64,000 nucleotides of DNA from Clostridia bacterium (GTDB lineage Bacteria > Bacillota > Clostridia > TANB77 > CAG-508), in the NCBI GenBank assembly GCA_017517685.1, contig JAFWYK010000010.1, forward strand, positions 336,058 to 400,057, written 5' to 3'. Positions within the stretch are counted from its first letter, which is position 1, and every line of letters starts with the position of its first letter. The translations under genes were made by a program, and so were the position numbers. This document shows positions 44,906-52,982 of the stretch, piece by piece. The notes beneath the pieces are model-generated. The model saw only the letters and a list, made by a program, of their open reading frames with translations. It was not told where the DNA came from and made no database searches.

Positions 44906-46747
44906 ATGGGAATATTCTATTGTATAACAGTAATTGCAATGCTTGCAGTTTTCGTGTTATTTAAAAAATCAGAAGAAAAAATCAATTTAGTAAATTGGTG
45001 TGTAATATCAATAGTTGCTTACTTAGCATTCAATATTTTAGTATGCATGATATTTGGATGTATGAATATAAGAACAGATTTATTGTTCTTATCAATAACA
45101 AACTTGGTTGTAACAGCAGGACTTGGGTTTAAAATTTTTAAAGATAAACAAATTCAAAAATTTGAAATAAGAAAACAAGATATACTTGGAGTTATCATTT
45201 GTGTATGTGTGATCTGCCATATGGCAGTTTCACAATATGCACCACTTGCAAAATCAGTAGCTAATGCTTCTGTAGATGCGTGTATGCATTATAGTGCATC
45301 AGTAAACTTTGCTGATGAAATGATAGTTTTATCAAAAATTGAAAATAATACAGGCTATAATTTTAAAACAATGCAAACTGGTGCATATATAAATACTGGT
45401 ATATTTATTAATATAATTAGAGGAATTATACCAGCATTTGAAGACCATGTAGCATTTAAATTATTTGAAACTGGTGTTATGACAATGATGGTATTATCAT
45501 TCTATATTTTAATATCAGATAGATTAACAACAAAAAAATCATTTGTATTCGGAATGATATTATTACTTTTATATGCTTATGCTTATCCATATACAAGTTT
45601 ATTACATGGATTCTGTTATTTAAGTTTAGCAATAGTATTTATAACAACATTATTCTATTTTGCAAAACATTATACAGAAAAAGAAGTAAGCTTTTGGGTA
45701 TTACTTCCATTAATTGTATTAATGGGTGTAGGAATTATATTCTCATATTGCTTATTTGTACCTGCAATATTTGCTTTTATATGCTTATATGTATTTGTAA
45801 AAGATTTTGCGAAAAAAGAAGAAAAATCATATTTAAAAATATTCAAAAAATCAACATTATTAGTAACAGGCCTTTTACTTGTAGTAACAATTCTTTCAAT
45901 TTTCTATTTAGTAATTCCTACATTTACTGATAGTGATCAAAATAAATTAACAGATGCTATAGGATTTGAAGGTGGAATTTATAAATCATTATATCAAGAC
46001 TTTTTATTCTATATTCCATTTGTTGCATTATTTGTATATAGAACAATAAAAGAAAAGAAAATGAACTTCCAAACAATGGCACTTTTATTAATAGGTGGAC
46101 AAACATTATTAATGTTTACAGGTGTTGTGTTTGGTATAGTATCACCATACTATTATTATAAAATGAATTTCATTTTATGGATTCTAATGGTTGAAATTGC
46201 AGTTGAAGTAATAACTGATACAAAAGAGAATAAAGAGTTATCATTTATATTTACAACTGGTTTAATAATTTGGGTTGCAATTATAATGTTAGCTATTACA
46301 AAAGTAGAACATAATTTATTAATTAAACGTCCAACATTTTTTGATCAACCAAGAAGTCATAGCTTATCAGGAATATACTTTGATACAAACGTATTTGGAA
46401 TAACAAATATTAATGCTTCTTGTATAGTAGATCCAAATAGAGTTAAACTTGCTGAAGCTTTACGTGATGTTGAAGGTGTAACACTAAAAAATATGTTAGT
46501 AGGCGGAATGAATTCAAACTGTAAATCATGGACATATGTTATTGCAAGAGGTGTTTCTGGTGGAGCATCAATAAATGATCTTCATAATGCAATAGTAGAA
46601 ACAAATGTAGAAGACTTCTTAGCAGATGATGAAAAAGAATTCTTCGTATTATATACTGGCGATAAATATGAAACAACAGAAGATTATGAACTAGTATTCC
46701 AAAACGAAGCTGGTGTAATTTTAAAGAAAATTCATAATGCTGAATAG
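44906..46747 (+). CDS. Large polytopic membrane protein, tandem paralogue 2
   Basis: About 613 residues with about 12 segments and a shorter soluble C-terminus (about 490-613). It aligns with the preceding protein: VFVLFKKSEEKINLVNW against FMIFKKSEEKLNFIKW, ASVDACMHYSASVNFADEM against AAIDSAIHYRAAKHYAENL, FKTMQTGAYINTGIF against FNVMQTGAYINDGIF, IIFSYCLFVPAIFAFICLY against IIFSYCLFVPIVFAAICIY. The frame opens with GTG 44891, but ATG 44906 after GAGGAAAAAG is preferred. The C-terminal domains are less alike than the membrane parts, so the two may handle different acceptors. Confidence 0.7.
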   Translation: MGIFYCITVIAMLAVFVLFKKSEEKINLVNWCVISIVAYLAFNILVCMIFGCMNIRTDLLFLSITNLVVTAGLGFKIFKDKQIQKFEIRKQDILGVIICVCVICHMAVSQYAPLAKSVANASVDACMHYSASVNFADEMIVLSKIENNTGYNFKTMQTGAYINTGIFINIIRGIIPAFEDHVAFKLFETGVMTMMVLSFYILISDRLTTKKSFVFGMILLLLYAYAYPYTSLLHGFCYLSLAIVFITTLFYFAKHYTEKEVSFWVLLPLIVLMGVGIIFSYCLFVPAIFAFICLYVFVKDFAKKEEKSYLKIFKKSTLLVTGLLLVVTILSIFYLVIPTFTDSDQNKLTDAIGFEGGIYKSLYQDFLFYIPFVALFVYRTIKEKKMNFQTMALLLIGGQTLLMFTGVVFGIVSPYYYYKMNFILWILMVEIAVEVITDTKENKELSFIFTTGLIIWVAIIMLAITKVEHNLLIKRPTFFDQPRSHSLSGIYFDTNVFGITNINASCIVDPNRVKLAEALRDVEGVTLKNMLVGGMNSNCKSWTYVIARGVSGGASINDLHNAIVETNVEDFLADDEKEFFVLYTGDKYETTEDYELVFQNEAGVILKKIHNAE

Positions 46748-46756
46748 GAGAAAACA

Positions 46757-47644
46757 GTGAAAGTAGCAATTATAATAGTTAATTATAACGATGTAGATGA
46801 TACAATAAAATATGTAGAGACTATTTCAAATTATAATGTAATAAATAGAATCGTAGTAGTAGATAATTTATCTACTACTATTGGTGCTTTCGAAAATCTT
46901 AAAAAATTAGAGAATGAAAAAGTAAAAGTTATTCAATCTGAAAAAAATGGTGGGTACGACTACGGTAACAATGTTGGTGTTAAATATTTAGATTCATTAG
47001 GAGAGAAATATGATTATATTATAGTTTCTAATCCTGATATATCTGTGTCTGAAGAGGCAATAAATAAATGCTTAAATATTCTTGAAAGTGATGAGAAAAT
47101 TGCTGTTGTAGCACCAAGAATGTTCAATAAAGAGAATAAACCAATTAGAAGAAGTAGTTGGAAAATGAGAACTTTTTGGCTTGATGTAGTACATTCAACA
47201 AGAATCTTAGAATTGTTGTTTTATAAAGTTTTAAGAGGTGGAGAGTATTTAGAAAAAGATTATCAAAATGAATTATTAGAAGTAGAGGCAATATCAGGAG
47301 CATTTTTTATCATTAGAAATAAGACACTTCGTGAGATTGGCCTTTTAGATGAAAATGTATTCTTATTTTATGAAGAAGATATATTGGCTAAACAACTTGC
47401 TGAAAAAGGATATAAGACAATTAGTTTAAACTCTGAAAAATTTATTCATTTTGAAAGTCAAACAATTGGTAAAACATTTAATTATTACAAAAAAATGAGA
47501 CAACTATTTATCAGCAAAATGTATTATCATAAAACATACAATAAAATTAATGTTGTGCAAGTACTAGTATTTCATATATTAAACATTTGTAGAAAACTTG
47601 AATTATTAATAGAAATTCCGGCTAGAAAAATACTTGGAAAATAA
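46757..47644 (+). CDS. Family 2 glycosyltransferase, WbbL/rhamnosyl-like
   Basis: 295 residues: VAIIIVNYNDVDDTIKYVET, VVDNLSTT, EKNGGYDYGNNVGVKYL, VSNPDISVS in the metal-site position (N-P-D as in WbbL-type enzymes), SGAFFIIRNKTL, and FLFYEEDILAKQLAEKGY. The pattern is that of rhamnosyltransferases such as WbbL or RfbN. It starts with GTG at 46757, 6 bases after AGGAG that overlaps the previous stop. Last gene of the locus, followed by a strong terminator. Confidence 0.86.
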   Translation: MKVAIIIVNYNDVDDTIKYVETISNYNVINRIVVVDNLSTTIGAFENLKKLENEKVKVIQSEKNGGYDYGNNVGVKYLDSLGEKYDYIIVSNPDISVSEEAINKCLNILESDEKIAVVAPRMFNKENKPIRRSSWKMRTFWLDVVHSTRILELLFYKVLRGGEYLEKDYQNELLEVEAISGAFFIIRNKTLREIGLLDENVFLFYEEDILAKQLAEKGYKTISLNSEKFIHFESQTIGKTFNYYKKMRQLFISKMYYHKTYNKINVVQVLVFHILNICRKLELLIEIPARKILGK

Positions 47645-47649
47645 GAGAG

Positions 47650-47677
47650 GGCGTTTATGAAAATAAACGCCTTTTTT
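47650..47677 (+). terminator. Terminator at the right end of the polysaccharide locus
   Basis: Stem GGCGTTTAT/ATAAACGCC (47650-47658 with 47663-47671), GAAA tetraloop, then TTTTTT. A very stable closing terminator. Confidence 0.95.
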
Positions 47678-47783
47678 GTGCAAAATAATCTTTGAAATAT
47701 GCTATTTTAAGCCAAAAGCTTGAAAAAGAGTAATAATTATGTTAATATATATAAGTATTTCACAACAAAGGGGGCGCATTAAG

Positions 47784-48230
47784 ATGGGTGATTATCCTAT
47801 GGTAGAACTAAAGAATGTTGCAGTTGTTAACATTACGTTTCGAAAACCGGGATCACTTTATAATGAAGGTCGGATTGTGATTGATGTGAAGACGTACGAC
47901 TTTGCTGGACACATTACAGATGATGTAGTTGTAGGATTTTATAGAGATGGGTGTTTCAACATTCAATATTTCTATAAGGAATATGAAACTGCACCGTCGC
48001 CTGTACCCGGCATGCCTGAAGTAATATTAGGTTGGAAAGAGTATGCGGTTGAGCTCAGTGTTGAATTTGAAAAAACGACTGTTGAGCAAGATTTTACTGG
48101 CCGTAAATTGTTTTTTGGACGAAACTCTGATGATCAATATGAGCTTACGTTCGAAGGATTTGAAGCAAATCCCCAAACTATATACAGAACGCTTCACTGT
48201 ACGGAAGACTTAATGAAATTAAGTGACTAA
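47784..48230 (+). CDS. Orphan protein of mixed composition, function unknown
   Basis: About 148 residues, not recognised. No signal peptide or membrane segment. Beta-rich by pattern (VAVVNITFRKPG, GRIVIDVKTYDFAG, VVVGFYRDGCFNIQYFYKEY, YAVELSVEFEK), suggesting a compact beta fold. ATG 47739 opens the frame, but ATG 47784 with AAAGGGGG 9 bases ahead is the better start. Base composition is uneven and partly high (29 of 60 bases G or C in 48001-48060), unlike its neighbours. A TTGAAA at 47720 with a poor -10 may be its promoter. Like the orphan at 13142, it sits alone just outside the polysaccharide locus. There is no clear sequence likeness between the two. Confidence 0.72.
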   Translation: MGDYPMVELKNVAVVNITFRKPGSLYNEGRIVIDVKTYDFAGHITDDVVVGFYRDGCFNIQYFYKEYETAPSPVPGMPEVILGWKEYAVELSVEFEKTTVEQDFTGRKLFFGRNSDDQYELTFEGFEANPQTIYRTLHCTEDLMKLSD

Positions 48231-48234
48231 TCCC

Positions 48235-48293
48235 AAGTGTTGAGAAAACAAAATGTGGAAGCCGGCGGAGAATTCCAATGGCTTCTAACACTT
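48235..48293 (+). other. Branched inverted-repeat structure after the orphan
   Basis: Nested complementary arms: AAGTGTT/AACACTT outside (48235-48241 with 48287-48293), GAAGCC/GGCTTC inside (48258-48263 with 48280-48285), and GGA/TCC innermost, with a 16-base bulge on the left. There is no T-tract. It may be an unusual terminator of the orphan gene or a structured RNA element. Confidence 0.5.
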
Positions 48294-48335
48294 TAAATAT
48301 AGCATTACGATTGTGTTAAATCTTTATTAAATATA

Positions 48336-48364
48336 TTGTAAAAAAAACTGGAATATGATATAAC
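48336..48364 (+). promoter_or_regulatory. Promoter of rlmN-prpC-prkC
   Basis: TTGTAA at 48336-48341, 17-base spacer, TATAAC at 48359-48364. Confidence 0.65.
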
Positions 48365-48388
48365 AACGATATAGAATTGGGGGCAATT

Positions 48389-49420
48389 TTGAAGAAAAAT
48401 ATTAAGAATTATGATTTAGATAATTTAAAAGAAGAATTAAAAAGTCTAGGAGAGAAACCATTTAGAGCAGAACAAATTTTTAAATGGCTTTATCAAGATA
48501 AGGTAACAAGTTTTGATGAGATGACAAATCTTTCTTTAGATTTGAGAAAAAAATTAGATGAAAATTATTCAATGGGACTTTTCAAAATTGTTAGAAAATT
48601 AGAATCAGTTGATGGAACAAAAAAATATTTATTTGATGTTCAAGATGATGATGGCAATTTGATTGAAAGTGTATTAATGCAATATCATCATGGGTATACT
48701 ATATGTGTATCTAGTCAAATCGGATGTAAAATGGGATGTAAATTTTGTGCATCAACAGGAATACCATTTTCTAGAAATCTAGAAGCTGGAGAAATCGTAG
48801 AGCAGCTTTTAGCAATTGAAAGAGATACAGGTGTTAGAATTTCTAATATAGTATTTATGGGAATTGGCGAACCTTTAGATAATTATGAAAATGTAATGGA
48901 TTCAATTAAAGTATTGAATCATCCAAAAGGTTTAGCAATAGGTGCAAGACACATAAGTATTTCAACAAGTGGTATTGTTCCAAAAATATACGAGCTTGCT
49001 GATAAACAAATGCAATGTACATTATCAATTTCACTTCATAGTAGTAATAATAAAACAAGAAGTGAAATGATGCCAGTTAATAATGCATACCCAATTGAAG
49101 AATTAATTAAAGCTTGCAAATATTATATTGCAAAAACAAATAAAAGAATATCATTTGAATACGCTCTTGCAAAAGACAATAATGATAATTTAGAAGATGC
49201 AGATAAATTAGTAAAATTATTAAAAGGTATGATTGCACATGTTAATTTAATACCTATTAATAAAATTGAAGATGGTAAATATACAAAAAGCTCTAATGAA
49301 AATATTATTAGATTTAGAGATTACCTTAATGACCATGGCATTGTTGCTACAATTAGAAGAGAACTTGGTTCTGACATTTCAGCAGCATGTGGTCAGCTTA
49401 GAAAACAAAATTTAAACTAG
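48389..49420 (+). CDS. rlmN: Dual-specificity 23S rRNA / tRNA adenine C2-methyltransferase RlmN
   Basis: Radical SAM enzyme that methylates C2 of A2503 in 23S rRNA and A37 of some tRNAs. The [4Fe-4S] motif is C113-x3-C117-x2-C120 (GCKMGCKFC), followed by STGIPFSRNLEAGEIVEQ, FMGIGEPLDNY, SISTSGIVPKI, SISLHSSNN and the C-terminal AACGQL containing the methyl-accepting Cys. The frame opens at TTG 48377. TTG 48389, giving MKKNIKNYDL and preceded by GGGGG, fits the family start better (343 residues). It begins the rlmN-prpC-prkC set conserved in Bacillota. Confidence 0.95.
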   Translation: MKKNIKNYDLDNLKEELKSLGEKPFRAEQIFKWLYQDKVTSFDEMTNLSLDLRKKLDENYSMGLFKIVRKLESVDGTKKYLFDVQDDDGNLIESVLMQYHHGYTICVSSQIGCKMGCKFCASTGIPFSRNLEAGEIVEQLLAIERDTGVRISNIVFMGIGEPLDNYENVMDSIKVLNHPKGLAIGARHISISTSGIVPKIYELADKQMQCTLSISLHSSNNKTRSEMMPVNNAYPIEELIKACKYYIAKTNKRISFEYALAKDNNDNLEDADKLVKLLKGMIAHVNLIPINKIEDGKYTKSSNENIIRFRDYLNDHGIVATIRRELGSDISAACGQLRKQNLN

Positions 49421-49438
49421 AATTAGAGGTGAGGCAAA

Positions 49439-50200
49439 GTGAGAATTTTAGCAAAATCTGATATTGGTAAAGCCAGAGACATGAATCAAGATTGCTTCTA
49501 TGTATCAGATTTGAACAAAGATGAAATTAAGCTTTATATCGTTGCAGATGGAATGGGAGGATATAAAGGTGGAGAGATAGCTAGTTCATTAGCTGTTAAA
49601 AGTGTAAAAAATTTCGTTTTTAATAATTTCAAAAAATCAAGAAAAGATAGAGAATCTATTTTACAATTATTAAAAGCAGCAATTGAATATGCAAATATGA
49701 TAGTGTATGAAAAATCAAAAGAAGATCCAGAACTTCAAGATATGGGGACAACATTAGATGCATGTTTAATTTATAATAATAAAGTTTTTATAGGACATGT
49801 TGGAGATAGTAGAGTTTATAGAATTAGAAAAAACTTTATGAGAAAACTTACAAGTGATCATAGTTATGTGGAGAAATTAGTAAAAGAAGGAACTATAACA
49901 AAAGAAGAGGCCTATAATCATCCTAAAAAGAATATGCTAATGAAAGCACTAGGATGCAACTCACTTGTTCAACCAGATTTAATATGTAAAGGTTTTTTAA
50001 AAGATGATATCTTACTGATGTGCTCTGATGGATTAACAAATATGTTAAGAGATAATGAAATATATAACATATTATTAAAAAATCCAGATAAACCAGTAGA
50101 AGCATTAATAAGAAACGCAAACAACTTAGGTGGACACGATAATATAACAGTAGTAATCGTTGATAACATTGATATCGGTGAGGAAACTAAGGAGAGATAG
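49439..50200 (+). CDS. prpC: PP2C-type Ser/Thr protein phosphatase
   Basis: Removes phosphate from targets of the PASTA kinase encoded next. 253 residues with the PP2C metal-site blocks DIGKARDMNQDCF, VADGMGGYKGGEIASSLAV, MGTTLDACLI, GHVGDSRVYR, LTSDHSYVEKLV, MCSDGLTNM and GHDNITVVIV. It starts with GTG at 49439 after GAGGTGAGG. The gap to prkC is 2 bases, a coupling typical of the pair. Confidence 0.95.
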   Translation: MRILAKSDIGKARDMNQDCFYVSDLNKDEIKLYIVADGMGGYKGGEIASSLAVKSVKNFVFNNFKKSRKDRESILQLLKAAIEYANMIVYEKSKEDPELQDMGTTLDACLIYNNKVFIGHVGDSRVYRIRKNFMRKLTSDHSYVEKLVKEGTITKEEAYNHPKKNMLMKALGCNSLVQPDLICKGFLKDDILLMCSDGLTNMLRDNEIYNILLKNPDKPVEALIRNANNLGGHDNITVVIVDNIDIGEETKER

Positions 50201-50202
50201 TT

Positions 50203-52245
50203 ATGAATCTTATAGGAAAAATGTTAAATAATAGATATGAAGTATTAGAAAAAATTGGAAACGGTGGTATGGCTACTGTATATAAAGCCAAGTGCCATGT
50301 GCTAAATAGATATGTTGCAATTAAAATTCTAAAAGACGAATTTACAACAGATAGTGAATTTATTAGAAAGTTTAATACAGAAGCTCAATCTGCAGCAGCA
50401 TTAGCTCATCCTAATATAGTTCAAATATACGACGTATGTTCAGAAGATAATTTATATTATATCGTAATGGAATTAATCCAAGGAAAAACATTAAAGGAAA
50501 TAATTACTGAAGATGGAATTCTTTCTTGGAAATGGTCTGTAAATATAGCAATTCAAATTGCTTCAGCGCTTGAGATTGCTCATAAAAACAGTATTATACA
50601 TAGAGATATAAAACCACACAATATTATAATTACAGAAGATGGTATGGCAAAAGTAACAGACTTTGGTATTGCGAAAGCAGTCTCAAATTCTACAATAACA
50701 GCTTTTGGAACAACAATAGGGTCTGTACATTACTTTTCACCAGAACATGCTAGAGGTGGTTTTACAGATGCAAAATCTGACTTATACTCATTAGGTATAG
50801 TTATGTATGAAATGTTAACAGCAAGAGTACCTTTTGATGCAGATACACCAGTATCAGTTGCATTAAAACAAGTGCAAGAAGAACCAACAGATCCAATGAA
50901 ATATAATGAGAATATACCAATTAGTATTAATAGAATAATTTTAAAAGCAATGCAAAAAGATCCAAATTTAAGATATCAAAGTGCAACTGAGATGATTAAA
51001 GATTTAACAATTGCTTTAAAAAGACCAAACGAAGATTTTGTTGTACTTGCTACAAGATCTGATGATTCACCTACACAAAAAATTCCTACAATTTATGAAA
51101 TTGAAATGGAAAAGAATAATGATAGAAAAGCACCAAAAGTTGGAGAATCTTCTAGAAGAGCAAAAGATACTAATAAAGTTAAAGTGTTCTTTGATAAGAA
51201 TCCATGGGCTAAATATATATTAATAGTAATTGTTGCAATAGGATTATTTATTGGAGCGATGTATACAACTATTAATGTTTTAACAAAAAGACCTGAACAA
51301 TTAGAAATACCAAATGTATCTGGAGTTAATGATGAACAAAGATTAACAAAAGACGAGGCGTTAAAACAATTAAATGAATTAGGATTTAAAAACGTTAATA
51401 TTAAAGAAGAATATAATGATGAAGTAGAAGCTGGATTTGTAATTAAACAAACACCAGAATATAGAAAAGATTATAACTATAATATATCTCAAGAAATAAC
51501 ATTAACAATTTCTAAAGGACAAAAAATTGTTACACTTCCAAAGAAAATTATAGGAAAGAAAATTGAAGATGTTAGAACTGAACTTGAATCTTTAGATATA
51601 ACATTCAATGAAACAGAAGAACATAATGAAGAAATACAAGCAGGAATAGTTGTTTCTGTTGATCCTGAAGAAGGAGAAGAAATGACAGCAGCAACAGTTG
51701 TTAACATTGTGGTAAGTAAAGGTAGTCAATATAAAGATGTTGAAATGCCAAATGTATTAAACGAAACAGAAGCTAGTGCAGTAGATACACTTAAAAAATT
51801 GAACTTATCAGTAAATGTAACATATGAAGAACATTTGTCAAAATCAGATGGAGTTGTTATTTCTCAAAGTGTTCAAGGGGGTAAAACAATTAAAGAAGGT
51901 GAAACAGTAGATATTGTTGTTAATAAACAACCAGTTAAATCGACTGTTACAATTAATGTTAATTTAAAATCTTTAATGAATTATGCAGAGCCAGAAAAAC
52001 CAGAATCTACAGATACAAACGATGTAACACCACCAACAACTACAGAAGTAGAAAAAGCTACTGTAGTTATTGAAGTAGGTGACGATATAATATTAAGTGA
52101 ATCATATCCATTAACTAAAACAGATATTAAAAAGACATGGACAGCATCTGGTGTTAGTGAATTAAAAGTTAAAGTAAATGGAGTAACAGAATTTACTCAA
52201 AGAGTTGACTTTAATAAAGGAAATCAAGTTGTTAACGTAGATTAA
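50203..52245 (+). CDS. prkC: Membrane Ser/Thr protein kinase with PASTA domains
   Basis: Eukaryote-like kinase that senses muropeptides or lipid II outside and phosphorylates growth and wall factors inside. 680 residues: kinase domain about 10-275 (IGNGGMATVYKA, HRDIKPHN with catalytic D135, DFGIAKAV, GSVHYFSPEHARG), an acidic/basic juxtamembrane region, one transmembrane segment at about 337-357, then three PASTA repeats at about 367-436, 437-505 and 507-575. A Pro/Thr-rich linker (about 590-612) and a final beta-rich domain follow, ending in VVNVD. The start is directly behind prpC. Confidence 0.95.
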   Translation: MNLIGKMLNNRYEVLEKIGNGGMATVYKAKCHVLNRYVAIKILKDEFTTDSEFIRKFNTEAQSAAALAHPNIVQIYDVCSEDNLYYIVMELIQGKTLKEIITEDGILSWKWSVNIAIQIASALEIAHKNSIIHRDIKPHNIIITEDGMAKVTDFGIAKAVSNSTITAFGTTIGSVHYFSPEHARGGFTDAKSDLYSLGIVMYEMLTARVPFDADTPVSVALKQVQEEPTDPMKYNENIPISINRIILKAMQKDPNLRYQSATEMIKDLTIALKRPNEDFVVLATRSDDSPTQKIPTIYEIEMEKNNDRKAPKVGESSRRAKDTNKVKVFFDKNPWAKYILIVIVAIGLFIGAMYTTINVLTKRPEQLEIPNVSGVNDEQRLTKDEALKQLNELGFKNVNIKEEYNDEVEAGFVIKQTPEYRKDYNYNISQEITLTISKGQKIVTLPKKIIGKKIEDVRTELESLDITFNETEEHNEEIQAGIVVSVDPEEGEEMTAATVVNIVVSKGSQYKDVEMPNVLNETEASAVDTLKKLNLSVNVTYEEHLSKSDGVVISQSVQGGKTIKEGETVDIVVNKQPVKSTVTINVNLKSLMNYAEPEKPESTDTNDVTPPTTTEVEKATVVIEVGDDIILSESYPLTKTDIKKTWTASGVSELKVKVNGVTEFTQRVDFNKGNQVVNVD

Positions 52246-52259
52246 TAATAGTTAATAAA

Positions 52260-52292
52260 AGAGGCATGCTTTATAAACACATGCCTCTATTT
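52260..52292 (+). terminator. Hairpin after prkC, weak terminator
   Basis: Nine-base-pair stem AGAGGCATG/CATGCCTCT (52260-52268 with 52280-52288), an 11-base loop, and only a short, interrupted T-tail. It probably allows partial read-through into rpe. Confidence 0.65.
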
Positions 52293-52310
52293 AAAATTTA
52301 GGGGGTAAAT

Positions 52311-52967
52311 ATGACAGAAGTATCAGCATCAATACTAACGGTAGAAAAAGATAATGCTACTCAAATGTTTTATGATTTAGAAGTAGCAAAAATAAATTAT
52401 TTCCATATAGATGTAATGGATGGAAAATTTGTTGAAAGAGATACAACAAGTACAATGAAAGACTATGCTTTAACAATATCTCATATTTCTAATTTAGGAT
52501 TAGATGTTCATTTAATGGTTGAAAATGTTGAGGAGTTTATGGATGAATATCTAATGCTAGAGCCAGAAATATTAACATTTCATATTGAAGCTACAAAAAC
52601 AGAAGAAAGAACTAAAAATATTATTGAACAAATTAAAGATAATGGAACAAGAGTTGGAATATCAATTAGCCCAGACACAGATTTAGAGAAAATAAAACCT
52701 TATTTATCACAAATACATATGGTTTTAGTAATGACTGTTGTACCTGGAAAAGGTGGTCAAAAATTAATTCCAGAAACATTAGATAAAGTAAGAGAATTAA
52801 AAAACTATATTGATGAAAATGGATTGGATATTGATATAGAAGTTGATGGTGGAATTAATAAAGAAACAGCAGAGCTTGCCAAAGAAGCTGGAGCAAATAT
52901 ATTAGTTGCAGGAAATTATTTAATAACAGCTGAAAATTTAAAAGAAGCTGTTCAAAGTTTAAAATAA
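52311..52967 (+). CDS. rpe: Ribulose-phosphate 3-epimerase
   Basis: Interconverts ribulose 5-phosphate and xylulose 5-phosphate. TIM barrel of 218 residues with SASILTVEKDN, FHIDVMDGKFVER (metal His and catalytic Asp), LDVHLMVENVEEF, TFHIEATK, LVMTVVPGKGGQKLIPETL and IEVDGGINKETAEL, then LVAGNYL. VPGKGGQ replaces the commoner NPGFGGQ. GGGGG lies ahead of ATG 52311. In most Bacillota the order is prkC-rsgA-rpe. Here rsgA is not between prkC and rpe. Confidence 0.9.
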   Translation: MTEVSASILTVEKDNATQMFYDLEVAKINYFHIDVMDGKFVERDTTSTMKDYALTISHISNLGLDVHLMVENVEEFMDEYLMLEPEILTFHIEATKTEERTKNIIEQIKDNGTRVGISISPDTDLEKIKPYLSQIHMVLVMTVVPGKGGQKLIPETLDKVRELKNYIDENGLDIDIEVDGGINKETAELAKEAGANILVAGNYLITAENLKEAVQSLK

Positions 52968-52982
52968 AGGAGAAAACGTAAG

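Noticed and set aside
15130..47644. Insertion sequences or transposase remnants that might explain the gene duplications in the locus
   Set aside because: No transposase-like reading frame, terminal inverted repeat or target duplication was seen in any gap of the locus.
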